Of a stretch of 6,040 bases of DNA, positions 1 to 5,993 are shown piece by piece (positions within the stretch are counted from its first letter, which is position 1; each line of letters starts with the position of its first letter). The position numbers and the translations under genes were made by a program. Origin of the DNA: an uncultured Haemophilus sp. (lineage in GTDB: Bacteria; Pseudomonadota; Gammaproteobacteria; Enterobacterales; Pasteurellaceae); NCBI GenBank assembly GCA_902481695.1, contig CABSXY010000115.1, positions 1 to 6,040 of the forward strand. Direction: 5' to 3'. The notes beneath the pieces were generated by a model. It had not been told where the DNA came from. It was given only the letters and a program-made list of their open reading frames with translations, and did no database searches.

Positions 1-260
1 AAGCCGATACCTTGTTTTTGATATTGTTCATCAACCGCTAAATCAGATAAATAACAGCAGTAGGCAAAATCCGTCACCGAACGTGCCACACCCACTAATC
101 GTTCACCATCCCAAGCGGTGACTAATAAATCCGCATGATGCAACATTGCCGCGACGCGTTTTTCATCCTCTAACGGACGGCGTGCCCCGAGCGTTGTTTT
201 ATTTAACAATTCAATAAATTGTTTAACTGAAATTGGTTCATTTACTTTGTAGTCTATCAT
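1..260 (-). CDS. GNAT-family N-acetyltransferase, N-terminal part (cut by window edge)
   Basis: The reading frame starts at ATG 258-260 and is still open at the left edge, giving 86 complete residues beginning MIDYKVNEPISVKQF. Residues 44-62 (ADLLVTAWDGERLVGVAR and on) look like the early beta strands of a GNAT fold. Residues 71-86 (LSDLAVDEQYQKQGIG) match the start of motif A, including the acetyl-CoA pyrophosphate-binding pattern Q-x-x-G-x-G. GNAT enzymes move an acetyl group from acetyl-CoA to an amine, but the acceptor cannot be read from this fragment. The start is supported by AGGA seven bases upstream of the ATG (ATAGGATGGCAAAATG on the minus strand). It lies 33 bases downstream of pgl on the same strand, so co-transcription with pgl is likely. 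The C-terminal half is outside the window. Confidence 0.85.
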   Translation of the reverse strand, partial: MIDYKVNEPISVKQFIELLNKTTLGARRPLEDEKRVAAMLHHADLLVTAWDGERLVGVARSVTDFAYCCYLSDLAVDEQYQKQGIG

Positions 261-293
261 TTTGCCATCCTATGGTATTTGATACTCAACTTG

Positions 294-992
294 TTATAGC
301 AATTTCGCCGCCGCTTTATCCAAATACCATTCCGTCACTCCATTTTTTGCTTTAATTTTTGCTGCGGGATAAGGCAGATTCTCTGCAGGAGTCGTTTGGA
401 TTTCTTTTAAAATGTCTGCTTTGCTTTCGCCAGTGACTAAATAGGTAATGCGTTTGGCTTGTTCAATGAGTTTGGCTGTTTTAGAAATGCGAATTTGACC
501 ACTTTCAGGGTGTTTAGCAATGACAGCTAGGTTTTCATCATCAAAATTAGTTTGATGTGGGAAGAGAGAAGCGGTATGACCGTCAGTCCCCATACCTAAA
601 ATGATCCAATCAAAAACACCGTTTGGAATGACCGCACTTAATTCTTCTTCGAAACGTTTCAACTCAAAGTGCGGTTCATTTTCGCCGCGAATTCTGTGGA
701 TGTTTTCCGTTGGAATTTGAATATGATCGAATAAGAGTTTTTGCACTTCACCATAGTTGCTTTCTGAATCTGTTGGTGGAACCATACGATCATCACCCCA
801 CCAAAAATGCAGATTCTTCCAGTTGATTTGTTCGGTATAAGGCGCTTTGGCTAAAGTTTTGAATAACAGCTTAGGCGTTGAACCGCCAGAAAGAGAAATA
901 TGTACAGGGTGATTTAATTGGCTATAAATCACAAATTCTTGGGCGATCTTTTCAACAGCGTGTTGAGCCGTTGGGAAGGTGATGGTGTTCAT
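294..992 (-). CDS. pgl: 6-phosphogluconolactonase
   Basis: This is a complete 232-residue protein of the Pgl/DevB family, of normal length for bacterial short-type enzymes. It hydrolyses 6-phospho-D-glucono-1,5-lactone to 6-phosphogluconate in the cytoplasm, the second step of the oxidative pentose phosphate pathway. Family motifs are visible in order: the phosphate-binding SGGSTPK at residues 35-41, WWGDDR at 64-69 followed by the SNYGEV segment (78-83), and GMGTDGHTASLFP at 133-145, whose His139 corresponds to the presumed catalytic histidine. It starts at ATG 990-992, preceded by GAGAG about eight bases upstream, and ends with TAA. It follows zwf on the same strand after a 65-base gap containing a stem-loop, so it receives the product of the enzyme encoded just upstream. 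The gene carries two exact uptake-signal cores in opposite orientation. No missing catalytic residue or frameshift is seen. The older name devB is also used for this family. Confidence 0.95.
   Translation of the reverse strand: MNTITFPTAQHAVEKIAQEFVIYSQLNHPVHISLSGGSTPKLLFKTLAKAPYTEQINWKNLHFWWGDDRMVPPTDSESNYGEVQKLLFDHIQIPTENIHRIRGENEPHFELKRFEEELSAVIPNGVFDWIILGMGTDGHTASLFPHQTNFDDENLAVIAKHPESGQIRISKTAKLIEQAKRITYLVTGESKADILKEIQTTPAENLPYPAAKIKAKNGVTEWYLDKAAAKLL
631..639 (-). repeat. DNA uptake signal core (Hin type), minus orientation
   Basis: The plus strand reads ACCGCACTT, the reverse complement of the 9-base core AAGTGCGGT recognised during natural transformation by Haemophilus-type Pasteurellaceae. 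It lies inside pgl and encodes Ser-Ala-Val (residues 119-121). The AT-rich flanks of the full consensus are poorly kept. Together with the copy at 667-675 it forms an inverted pair. Confidence 0.85.
667..675 (+). repeat. DNA uptake signal core (Hin type), plus orientation
   Basis: This is an exact AAGTGCGGT core preceded by an extra A and followed by TCATTTTC, so the first AT-rich flank is partly present. It lies inside pgl, covering codons for Pro-His-Phe near residues 107-109. It faces the copy at 631-639 across 27 bases. Confidence 0.85.
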
Positions 993-1018
993 GTTTGTTT
1001 CTCTCTATTCGGTGATAA

Positions 1019-1044
1019 GCCTTCTTCTATTTATTGAAGAAGGC
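1019..1044 (-). other. Intercistronic stem-loop between zwf and pgl
   Basis: GCCTTCTTC (1019-1027) and GAAGAAGGC (1036-1044) form a perfect 9-bp inverted repeat around an 8-base AT loop. On the transcribed (minus) strand it begins 13 bases after the zwf stop and ends 26 bases before the pgl ATG. The bases after the stem are TTATCACC, so there is no U-run and it does not look like a strong intrinsic terminator. It may be a weak terminator, an RNA-processing site, or a structure that stabilises the upstream zwf mRNA; which of these is inference. Confidence 0.6.
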
Positions 1045-1057
1045 GAGATATTGATGA

Positions 1058-2539
1058 CTAAACCTTTTTCTTCATTTTACCGCTTGGTTTACGCCATACG
1101 CGACCACTTTTCGCAATGAGTTTTTCGGCTGCAATCGGTCCCCAAGTGCCGGCTTCATATTCGTAGATTCGACCACCAGCTTCTTTGTAATCCAAAATCG
1201 GTTGCACAAATTTCCATGCAGCGTGCACCGCATCCGTACGCGCAAAGAGTGTGGCATCGCCCTTCATCGCATCAAGCAATAAGCGTTCATAAGCCGTGAG
1301 CACTTGCTCATCGGCTAAATCGGCATAACGGAAATCCATTGAGACTTCTTTGGCTTCAAAGCCCGCACCTGGTTTTTTCAAGCCGAAGCGCATGGAGATG
1401 GCTTCATCGGGTTGGATACGAATGATCAATTTATTTTCTGGTGCATTTTGGCTAAATACAGGGTGCGGAGTAGTTTTGAAATGAATCACAATTTCAGTCA
1501 CACGTGCCGGTAAGCGTTTACCTGTACGCACATAGAAAGGTACGCCAGCCCAACGCCAGTTTTCAATTTCGCAACGTAGCGCCATAAAGGTTTCAGTGCG
1601 AGAGTTAGCCGGCACGCCTTTTTCCTGTAAATAGCCTTTGACTTCTTTGCCATCAATTTCGGCTGCAGTGTATTGACCAAGCACTAAGTTGTGCTCAACG
1701 TCATCTTGCGTTAATGGACGTAAAGAATGCATGACTTTGGCCACTTCATCACGCATTGAGTTCGCATTGATGATTGCAGGTGGTTCCATGGCAACCATGG
1801 CTAAAACTTGTAATAAGTGGTTTTGGAACATATCACGCATTGCACCAGAGCCATCATAATAGCCACCACGTTCTTCTACGCCAATGGCTTCGGCACCCGT
1901 AATTTCGACATAATCAATGTAATTACGGTTCCAAAGCGGCTCGAATAAGCCATTTGAGAAGCGTAAAACAAGCAAGTTTTGTACGGTTTCTTTACCAAGA
2001 TAATGGTCGATACGATAGATTTGATGTTCTTCAAAGAAACGATGAATTTGGACGTCGAGTTCTTGTGCTGTTTTTTCATCGTAACCAAAAGGTTTTTCGA
2101 CAATAATACGTTTCCAACCGTCTTTTTCTTCGTTTAAACCATGAGCCGCAAGACATTCTGGAATTACACCATATAAGCTTGGTGGTGTGGACATATAGTA
2201 AAGGGTGTTGCCATTCGTTTGATATTTAGTATGTAATTCTTCTAAACGAGGGACTAATTTACCGTAATCGGCAGCATCAGATGTGTTTACCGCTTGGTAA
2301 TAGAGATGACTACAAAAAGCGTCTAGCGTTTCTGGAGTGGTTTCTTCTGTTTCAAGTAACGCTTCACGCATTTTTTCACGGAAAGTCTCATCGTTTAATT
2401 CTGAACGCGCGACACCTAATACAGAAAATTTGTTTAAGCGGCCAAATTTGAAGAGATTATAAAGTGCGGGAATGAGTTTACGGTGAGTTAAATCACCGGA
2501 AGCACCAAAAATTACGATACAGTTATTATTCGTTTGCAT
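1058..2539 (-). CDS. zwf: Glucose-6-phosphate 1-dehydrogenase
   Basis: This complete 493-residue enzyme oxidises glucose 6-phosphate to 6-phosphoglucono-1,5-lactone, normally with NADP+, and is the entry step of the oxidative pentose phosphate pathway. The N-terminal Rossmann motif GASGDLTHRKL is at residues 12-22, EKPFG at 148-152, and the family signature RIDHYLGKE at 176-184. Asp178 and His179 in that signature, and His241 in the GAMRDMFQNHLLQ segment, match the substrate-binding and catalytic Asp/His/His of studied homologues. The start is set at ATG 2537-2539 because AAGGA lies five bases upstream and the protein then begins MQTNNNCIVIFGASGD, a normal N-terminus. A longer frame reaches a TTG at 2611, but its extra 24 residues are not family-like. 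The C-terminus is lysine-rich (GKMKKKV). cysQ ends 72 bases upstream and pgl follows downstream, fitting an operon or closely linked set for NADPH production. Confidence 0.97.
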   Translation of the reverse strand: MQTNNNCIVIFGASGDLTHRKLIPALYNLFKFGRLNKFSVLGVARSELNDETFREKMREALLETEETTPETLDAFCSHLYYQAVNTSDAADYGKLVPRLEELHTKYQTNGNTLYYMSTPPSLYGVIPECLAAHGLNEEKDGWKRIIVEKPFGYDEKTAQELDVQIHRFFEEHQIYRIDHYLGKETVQNLLVLRFSNGLFEPLWNRNYIDYVEITGAEAIGVEERGGYYDGSGAMRDMFQNHLLQVLAMVAMEPPAIINANSMRDEVAKVMHSLRPLTQDDVEHNLVLGQYTAAEIDGKEVKGYLQEKGVPANSRTETFMALRCEIENWRWAGVPFYVRTGKRLPARVTEIVIHFKTTPHPVFSQNAPENKLIIRIQPDEAISMRFGLKKPGAGFEAKEVSMDFRYADLADEQVLTAYERLLLDAMKGDATLFARTDAVHAAWKFVQPILDYKEAGGRIYEYEAGTWGPIAAEKLIAKSGRVWRKPSGKMKKKV

Positions 2540-2587
2540 ATTATTCCTTATTGTTCCGAGTAGTATTTTTAAATAATGCAATATATT

Positions 2588-2596
2588 ACTGCACTT
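2588..2596 (-). repeat. Degenerate uptake-signal-like site in the cysQ-zwf gap
   Basis: The minus strand reads AAGTGCAGT, one base different from the Hin-type core AAGTGCGGT. It lies in the 72-base gap between cysQ and zwf and overlaps a short imperfect palindrome, TGCAATATATTACTGCA (2577-2593). With the mismatch at a conserved position it may be a decayed signal or chance. Confidence 0.3.
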
Positions 2597-2611
2597 TACC
2601 AATCGAACCAA

Positions 2612-3418
2612 TCAATTAAATTGAAAGACAGATGCCCAATTTTGTGTATTATCTGCCACCATCACAAAGGGTGGATTAATTAAACTTTCACGATGATTAT
2701 AGGTGAGCGGCTGATAGTTCGGATCGAAAATCATCCCATTGATTTCAGCTAATAAAATTTCAGCGCCTGCCGTGTCCCATTCACCGGTTTTACCGAGTCG
2801 AACATAGCAATCAACAATTCCTTCTGCAACCAAACCACTTTTTAAACTGCTAGACCCAATAACCGTAAATTCACATGCCAAATTCTTCGCTAAAATTGAC
2901 CGAACTTTCTCTTGTGAGGTGGTGGCGCCTACGGCGATTTTTAACGGTTTGGTAAGATCAATTTTTCTTGGACGTAAGCGTGTTATCTCTTTGTTACTTT
3001 GTTTGAATGCCCCAAAACCTTTCATGGCGTAATAGGTGATATTCAAAACAGGGAAGTGAATCACGCCTAGCACAGGTTGGTGGTCTTGCACGAGTGTAAT
3101 CAATACGGAGAATTGATCTGTGCGATCAATAAATTGCTGTGTACCATCAAGGGGATCGATCAACCAATAAGTTTGCCAAGTTTGGCGCTGTGCAAAGGGG
3201 ATGTTGCAGTTTTCCTCTGAAAGAACAGGAGTGTCAGGGAAAAGTGCGGTCAGTTTTTCGATTAAAAATTGGCTGACAAATAAATCTGCTTCCGTGACAG
3301 GAGTGTTATCCGATTTAGTTTGTATTGTCACGTCCTGTTGGTAAAAACGCGCTAAATGTTTTCCCGCTTCATTAGCGAGTGTGCGGACTTGATCGAGAAG
3401 AGATTGAGATAATTGCAT
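2612..3418 (-). CDS. cysQ: 3'(2'),5'-bisphosphate nucleotidase CysQ
   Basis: This 268-residue protein belongs to the inositol monophosphatase/FIG superfamily, and its length is usual for CysQ. Members use Mg2+ to remove the 3'-phosphate from 3'-phosphoadenosine 5'-phosphate, a by-product of sulfate assimilation and of phosphopantetheine transfer. Metal-site motifs are in order: KSDNTPVTEAD at residues 35-45, the acidic pair Glu68-Glu69 in LSEEN, WLIDPLDGTQQF at 85-96 (Asp88, Asp91, Thr93), and GEWDTAGAE at 212-220 (Asp215). The common CysQ sequence after DGT is Lys-Glu; here it is Gln-Gln (94-95), a small variation. The start ATG 3416-3418 has AGGAA six bases upstream, and that site overlaps the TAG stop of the preceding membrane-protein gene (TAGGAAATAAACATG). 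Translational coupling and co-transcription are therefore likely. Substrate preference for PAP over inositol phosphates is inferred from family resemblance. An exact uptake signal core lies within the gene. Confidence 0.9.
   Translation of the reverse strand: MQLSQSLLDQVRTLANEAGKHLARFYQQDVTIQTKSDNTPVTEADLFVSQFLIEKLTALFPDTPVLSEENCNIPFAQRQTWQTYWLIDPLDGTQQFIDRTDQFSVLITLVQDHQPVLGVIHFPVLNITYYAMKGFGAFKQSNKEITRLRPRKIDLTKPLKIAVGATTSQEKVRSILAKNLACEFTVIGSSSLKSGLVAEGIVDCYVRLGKTGEWDTAGAEILLAEINGMIFDPNYQPLTYNHRESLINPPFVMVADNTQNWASVFQFN
3243..3251 (+). repeat. DNA uptake signal core (Hin type)
   Basis: This is an exact AAGTGCGGT with two extra A bases before it and CAGTTTTTCGATTAAAA after it, which keeps the AT-rich downstream tracts of the extended Haemophilus consensus well. 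It is the best uptake signal in the window. It lies inside cysQ, antisense to the codons around Thr-Ala-Leu-Phe (residues 57-60). Confidence 0.9.
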
Positions 3419-3427
3419 GTTTATTTC

Positions 3428-3832
3428 CTACTTTGATTTCGGTAATAACAAGGAGAGGCAAATTGTCGTATAGATTGCTAGGATGGCAGAGCCCTCTAAG
3501 ACGAATAATACACGGTCAGTCAGATATTGGGTATTGGGTGCGATGAGAAGATTGCCGATACTCCAATAACAAAAAAGAATGATGAATGAAAAAATGAGAA
3601 TTTTATTCCACTGATGACGTAGATAGCCGCGGTATTTAGCAAAGTAAGCGTTGATTATTGCCGGCACGGTGAGTGGCCAGAATGTTAAAAAGAAACCAAA
3701 TAATGCGGCATCGAAGTTACCTTCTTTGCAGTAGTCTAGACCAAAAATGGCATAAGCAATAACACTACCTATCAACTGAGTAATCAGTGGGAAGATAATC
3801 ATTGCCTTTAGATAAGGGGATTGCGTTGACAC
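3428..3832 (-). CDS. Uncharacterised four-helix inner-membrane protein
   Basis: I do not recognise a named family in this 134-residue protein. Four hydrophobic segments are visible at about residues 11-31, 41-63, 76-97 and 106-130, separated by short loops. A basic loop (AKYRGYLRHQWNK, 65-77) lies between helices 2 and 3 and a PKSK tail ends the protein; by the positive-inside rule both ends and this loop would be cytoplasmic. There is no cleavable signal peptide and no catalytic motif that I can identify. The start is GTG 3830-3832, chosen because AGGAG lies six bases upstream; the next in-frame ATG is residue 11, already inside helix 1. It sits between the OPT transporter and cysQ, 9 bases before cysQ, so it shares a transcript with cysQ. 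Its role, perhaps accessory to transport or unrelated, is unknown. Confidence 0.85.
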   Translation of the reverse strand: MSTQSPYLKAMIIFPLITQLIGSVIAYAIFGLDYCKEGNFDAALFGFFLTFWPLTVPAIINAYFAKYRGYLRHQWNKILIFSFIILFCYWSIGNLLIAPNTQYLTDRVLFVLEGSAILAIYTTICLSLLLPKSK

Positions 3833-3840
3833 CTTAAGCT

Positions 3841-3875
3841 CCTAGAAAAATAGGCTATCCGAGGACAGCCTATTT
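3841..3875 (-). terminator. Intrinsic terminator-like hairpin after the OPT gene
   Basis: AAATAGGCT (3848-3856) and AGCCTATTT (3867-3875) form a perfect 9-bp stem around a 10-base loop. On the minus strand the stem begins seven bases after the OPT stop codon. Its last bases run into TTTTTCT, giving the U-run of a rho-independent terminator. The stem is only moderately stable because its base is A-U. The Shine-Dalgarno AGGAG of the next gene follows directly, so termination is probably partial and the element may act as an attenuator between the transporter and the downstream genes. Confidence 0.65.
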
Positions 3876-3882
3876 AAATCCA

Positions 3883-5883
3883 TTATTTCGATTTCTTCGC
3901 ACGTAATACACGAGAAACGAAAATAAAGATACCAAAGATAAATACGGCAAGACCAAGTAATTCGCCAATATTATCCCAGTTTTCTAGCGCTAAGGCTAAT
4001 GGTGCTTCTGAACCACCCGAAGTCACAGATGCTGCAATAATAAAGGCTAAGATAACGCCCATTAAGCTTTCACCCACAATTAAACCTGCCGCGAAGAGTG
4101 TGCCGAAACGTTCTGCTTTTTTCTCTACTTCAGCATCATGAGTGCGTTTTGCATAGTTTTTAATATGACGGGTGATGAACCATGCCATTACAGCCCCAAC
4201 GACAACCGGCATATTGATTGATGGTGGAAGGTAGATACCAATCCCGACGGCTAACACCGGTAAGGCAAAGCGACTGTTACTGGTTTTACGCATAAATGCA
4301 TCTACAATAATCAACACAATACCTAAGCCCACACCACTTAAAATATAAGTCCATTCTAATTGGTTCGTAAAAATACCTTTAGAAATGGTGGTCATAATGG
4401 TGGCTTGTGGTGCAGAAAGCGCTTGTGCAGGATCCATATCTGGGCGTGGTAATGCGCCAGTGAAACCATAAGCATGGTATAAAATTTCTAATACTGGTGC
4501 AATCACTAATGCACCCACGAAACAACCGATAATCAATGCAACCTGTTGTCTCCAAGGGGTGGCTTCAACTAGAAGACCGGTTTTTAAGTCTTGTAAGTTA
4601 TCGTTTGAAATAGTCGCGGTGGTTAAAACGATAGATGCCGTGAATAAGGTCAATGCCGTTAAGAATTTTTGACCGTCAGCCGTTTCAAATAAACCACTGC
4701 TTTTACCAATGGTTACTAAAACAAGTGAAATCACGATAACAGAAATGATCCCGATACCAGAAATAGGGCTAGAAGATGAGCCTACAAGTCCAGCCATATA
4801 ACCAGACGCTGCTGCAACGAAGAAGCCAATTAACACAGCAAGCAGCGTACAAACCACCACTAATAATACGGCAAGTTCAGCAGAAATAGGCGCTGCTGCC
4901 ACAAAGTGATATAATGAAATCACGATTAACACGACAGTCGCCAATAAAATGTAAATGATGGTTTTTGGTGATAAGTCGATATCAATACGATGTTCTGATT
5001 CAGCTTGTGAGCCTTTTAACATACGGAAAGAATGAACCATCCCTTCAATCATTGGTTTTAACAGGATTAATAATGTCCAAATCGCTGCAATACCGATAGT
5101 CCCTACACCGATAAAGCGAACTTTGGTTTTCCATTCGGTCATCGCATAGCTCACGATTGACGCATCGGTTGGCATATCGCCTGTTGCAGTGAAATAAGGT
5201 ACTGCGACACCCCAAGCAAGGAATGTGCCGAATAACATGGCCAGACCGCCCACGATACCGATTAAGTAACCCGCACCCACTAAGGCAAGAGAGAAGCCCA
5301 TTGGTAATTGGAAAATCGCTTTACCGTTAGAGAACCATGCGCTCGCGCTATCAGACATGACACGTAATGCGTTGGTGAAGAATGCAACGGTTCCTGCAAA
5401 AATACCGCCGTAAGCAATATCTTTTACACCACTGTCGCTTTCGCTATTGTTGCCCGCTTTTAAGATTTCAGCCGCTGCCACACCTTCAGGGTAAGGTAAG
5501 TCGCTGTTTACTACCATTGCACGACGTAATGGAATGGTAAATAGTACGCCTAGGGTACCACCAGCGGCACAGATAAGCACCGTTTGCCAAAATGGAAATT
5601 CTTGCCAGTAACCCATCATTAATAGGCCTGGAAGCACGAAAATAACAGAAGATAACGTCCCTGCTGATGAAGCTTGGGTTTGCACCATGTTATTTTCTAA
5701 GATACTGGAATCCTTGAAGAATTTTAAAATTGCCATAGAGATTACAGCAGCCGGAATGGAGGAGGCAAATGTCATCCCTACCTTAAGCCCTAAATAAACA
5801 TTAGATGCAGTAAATATCACGGTGATTAATGCACCAAGAAACATTCCTCGGAAGGTTAATTCTTTTAAGTTGTTATGAAGCAT
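3883..5883 (-). CDS. OPT-family oligopeptide transporter, inner membrane
   Basis: This 666-residue protein is a polytopic membrane transporter with roughly 15-17 hydrophobic segments spread from residue 13 to 659. It resembles the prokaryotic branch of the oligopeptide transporter (OPT) family, proton-coupled carriers taken to import small peptides; some relatives move metal-chelate compounds. Family-like stretches include FRGMFLGALITVIFTASNVY (11-30), ENNMVQTQASSAGTLSSVIF (63-82), PYPEGVAAAEILKAG (130-144), SNDNLQDLKTGLLVEATPWR (426-445), LPPSINMP (552-559) and GLIVGESLMGV (600-610). The start is set at ATG 5881-5883, with AGGA six bases upstream (TAGGAAAAACCATG). A longer frame begins at TTG 5940, but its 19 extra residues come from AT-rich leader. 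The gene follows an AT-rich leader of about 110 bases and is followed by a terminator-like hairpin, so it may be partly its own transcription unit. Substrate cannot be read from the sequence. Confidence 0.93.
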   Translation of the reverse strand: MLHNNLKELTFRGMFLGALITVIFTASNVYLGLKVGMTFASSIPAAVISMAILKFFKDSSILENNMVQTQASSAGTLSSVIFVLPGLLMMGYWQEFPFWQTVLICAAGGTLGVLFTIPLRRAMVVNSDLPYPEGVAAAEILKAGNNSESDSGVKDIAYGGIFAGTVAFFTNALRVMSDSASAWFSNGKAIFQLPMGFSLALVGAGYLIGIVGGLAMLFGTFLAWGVAVPYFTATGDMPTDASIVSYAMTEWKTKVRFIGVGTIGIAAIWTLLILLKPMIEGMVHSFRMLKGSQAESEHRIDIDLSPKTIIYILLATVVLIVISLYHFVAAAPISAELAVLLVVVCTLLAVLIGFFVAAASGYMAGLVGSSSSPISGIGIISVIVISLVLVTIGKSSGLFETADGQKFLTALTLFTASIVLTTATISNDNLQDLKTGLLVEATPWRQQVALIIGCFVGALVIAPVLEILYHAYGFTGALPRPDMDPAQALSAPQATIMTTISKGIFTNQLEWTYILSGVGLGIVLIIVDAFMRKTSNSRFALPVLAVGIGIYLPPSINMPVVVGAVMAWFITRHIKNYAKRTHDAEVEKKAERFGTLFAAGLIVGESLMGVILAFIIAASVTSGGSEAPLALALENWDNIGELLGLAVFIFGIFIFVSRVLRAKKSK

Positions 5884-5993
5884 GGTTTTTCCTATTTTTT
5901 TAAATTTCCATACATTCTCAAAAAAATGAAACTTATTCAAGTTTTATTTAAAGTGAAGTATTTATAATTTGAATTTATTTAAATCTATTCGAT
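5884..5993 (-). promoter_or_regulatory. AT-rich leader and probable promoter region of the OPT gene
   Basis: This is the longest gene-free stretch in the window, about 110 bases of very AT-rich sequence upstream of the OPT ATG. The best -10-like hexamer on the minus strand is TATAAA (5966-5961), 78 bases before the ATG, but no convincing -35 lies 16-18 bases upstream of it. TTTATTTAAA occurs twice (5943-5952 and 5974-5983), with near copies at 5895-5904 and 6003-6012. No convincing CRP, FNR or Fur operator was seen. The assignment as promoter region rests mainly on position. Confidence 0.4.
5920..5944 (-). other. Small hairpin plus T7 run in the OPT leader
   Basis: On the minus strand AAACTT-GAAT-AAGTTT is a perfect 6-bp stem with a 4-base loop, followed two bases later by seven T residues (5926-5920). 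The layout is that of an intrinsic terminator, but the stem holds only one G-C pair and would be weak. It could end transcription from the gene upstream or attenuate the OPT transcript, or be chance in AT-rich DNA. Confidence 0.3.

Noticed and set aside
1785..1801. Repeated CCATGG within zwf as a regulatory repeat
   Set aside because: It encodes the conserved Met-Val-Ala-Met-Glu stretch of the enzyme and is explained by codon use.
1072..2103. Short open frames at 1072-1257, 1498-1680 and 1876-2103 inside zwf
   Set aside because: They lie within the well-supported zwf gene in other frames, have no recognisable domains, and are explained as out-of-frame shadows.
1079..2298. ACCGCTTGG at 1079-1087 and 2290-2298 as Apl-type uptake signals (ACAAGCGGT)
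   Set aside because: Each has a mismatch at the outer base and both are in coding sequence. The exact matches in the window are all of the Hin type, so these are probably chance.
2462..2470. AAGTGCGGG inside zwf as an uptake signal
   Set aside because: The last core base differs and the flanking AT tracts are missing, so it is at most a decayed copy.
2540..2611. N-terminal extension of zwf from a TTG at 2611 (24 extra residues)
   Set aside because: The extension has no family-like sequence. ATG 2539 has a good AAGGA site and gives a standard N-terminus just before GASGDL.
5884..5940. N-terminal extension of the OPT gene from a TTG at 5940 (19 extra residues)
   Set aside because: The sequence is AT-rich leader translated as Phe/Lys-rich filler. 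ATG 5883 has a good AGGA site at normal spacing.
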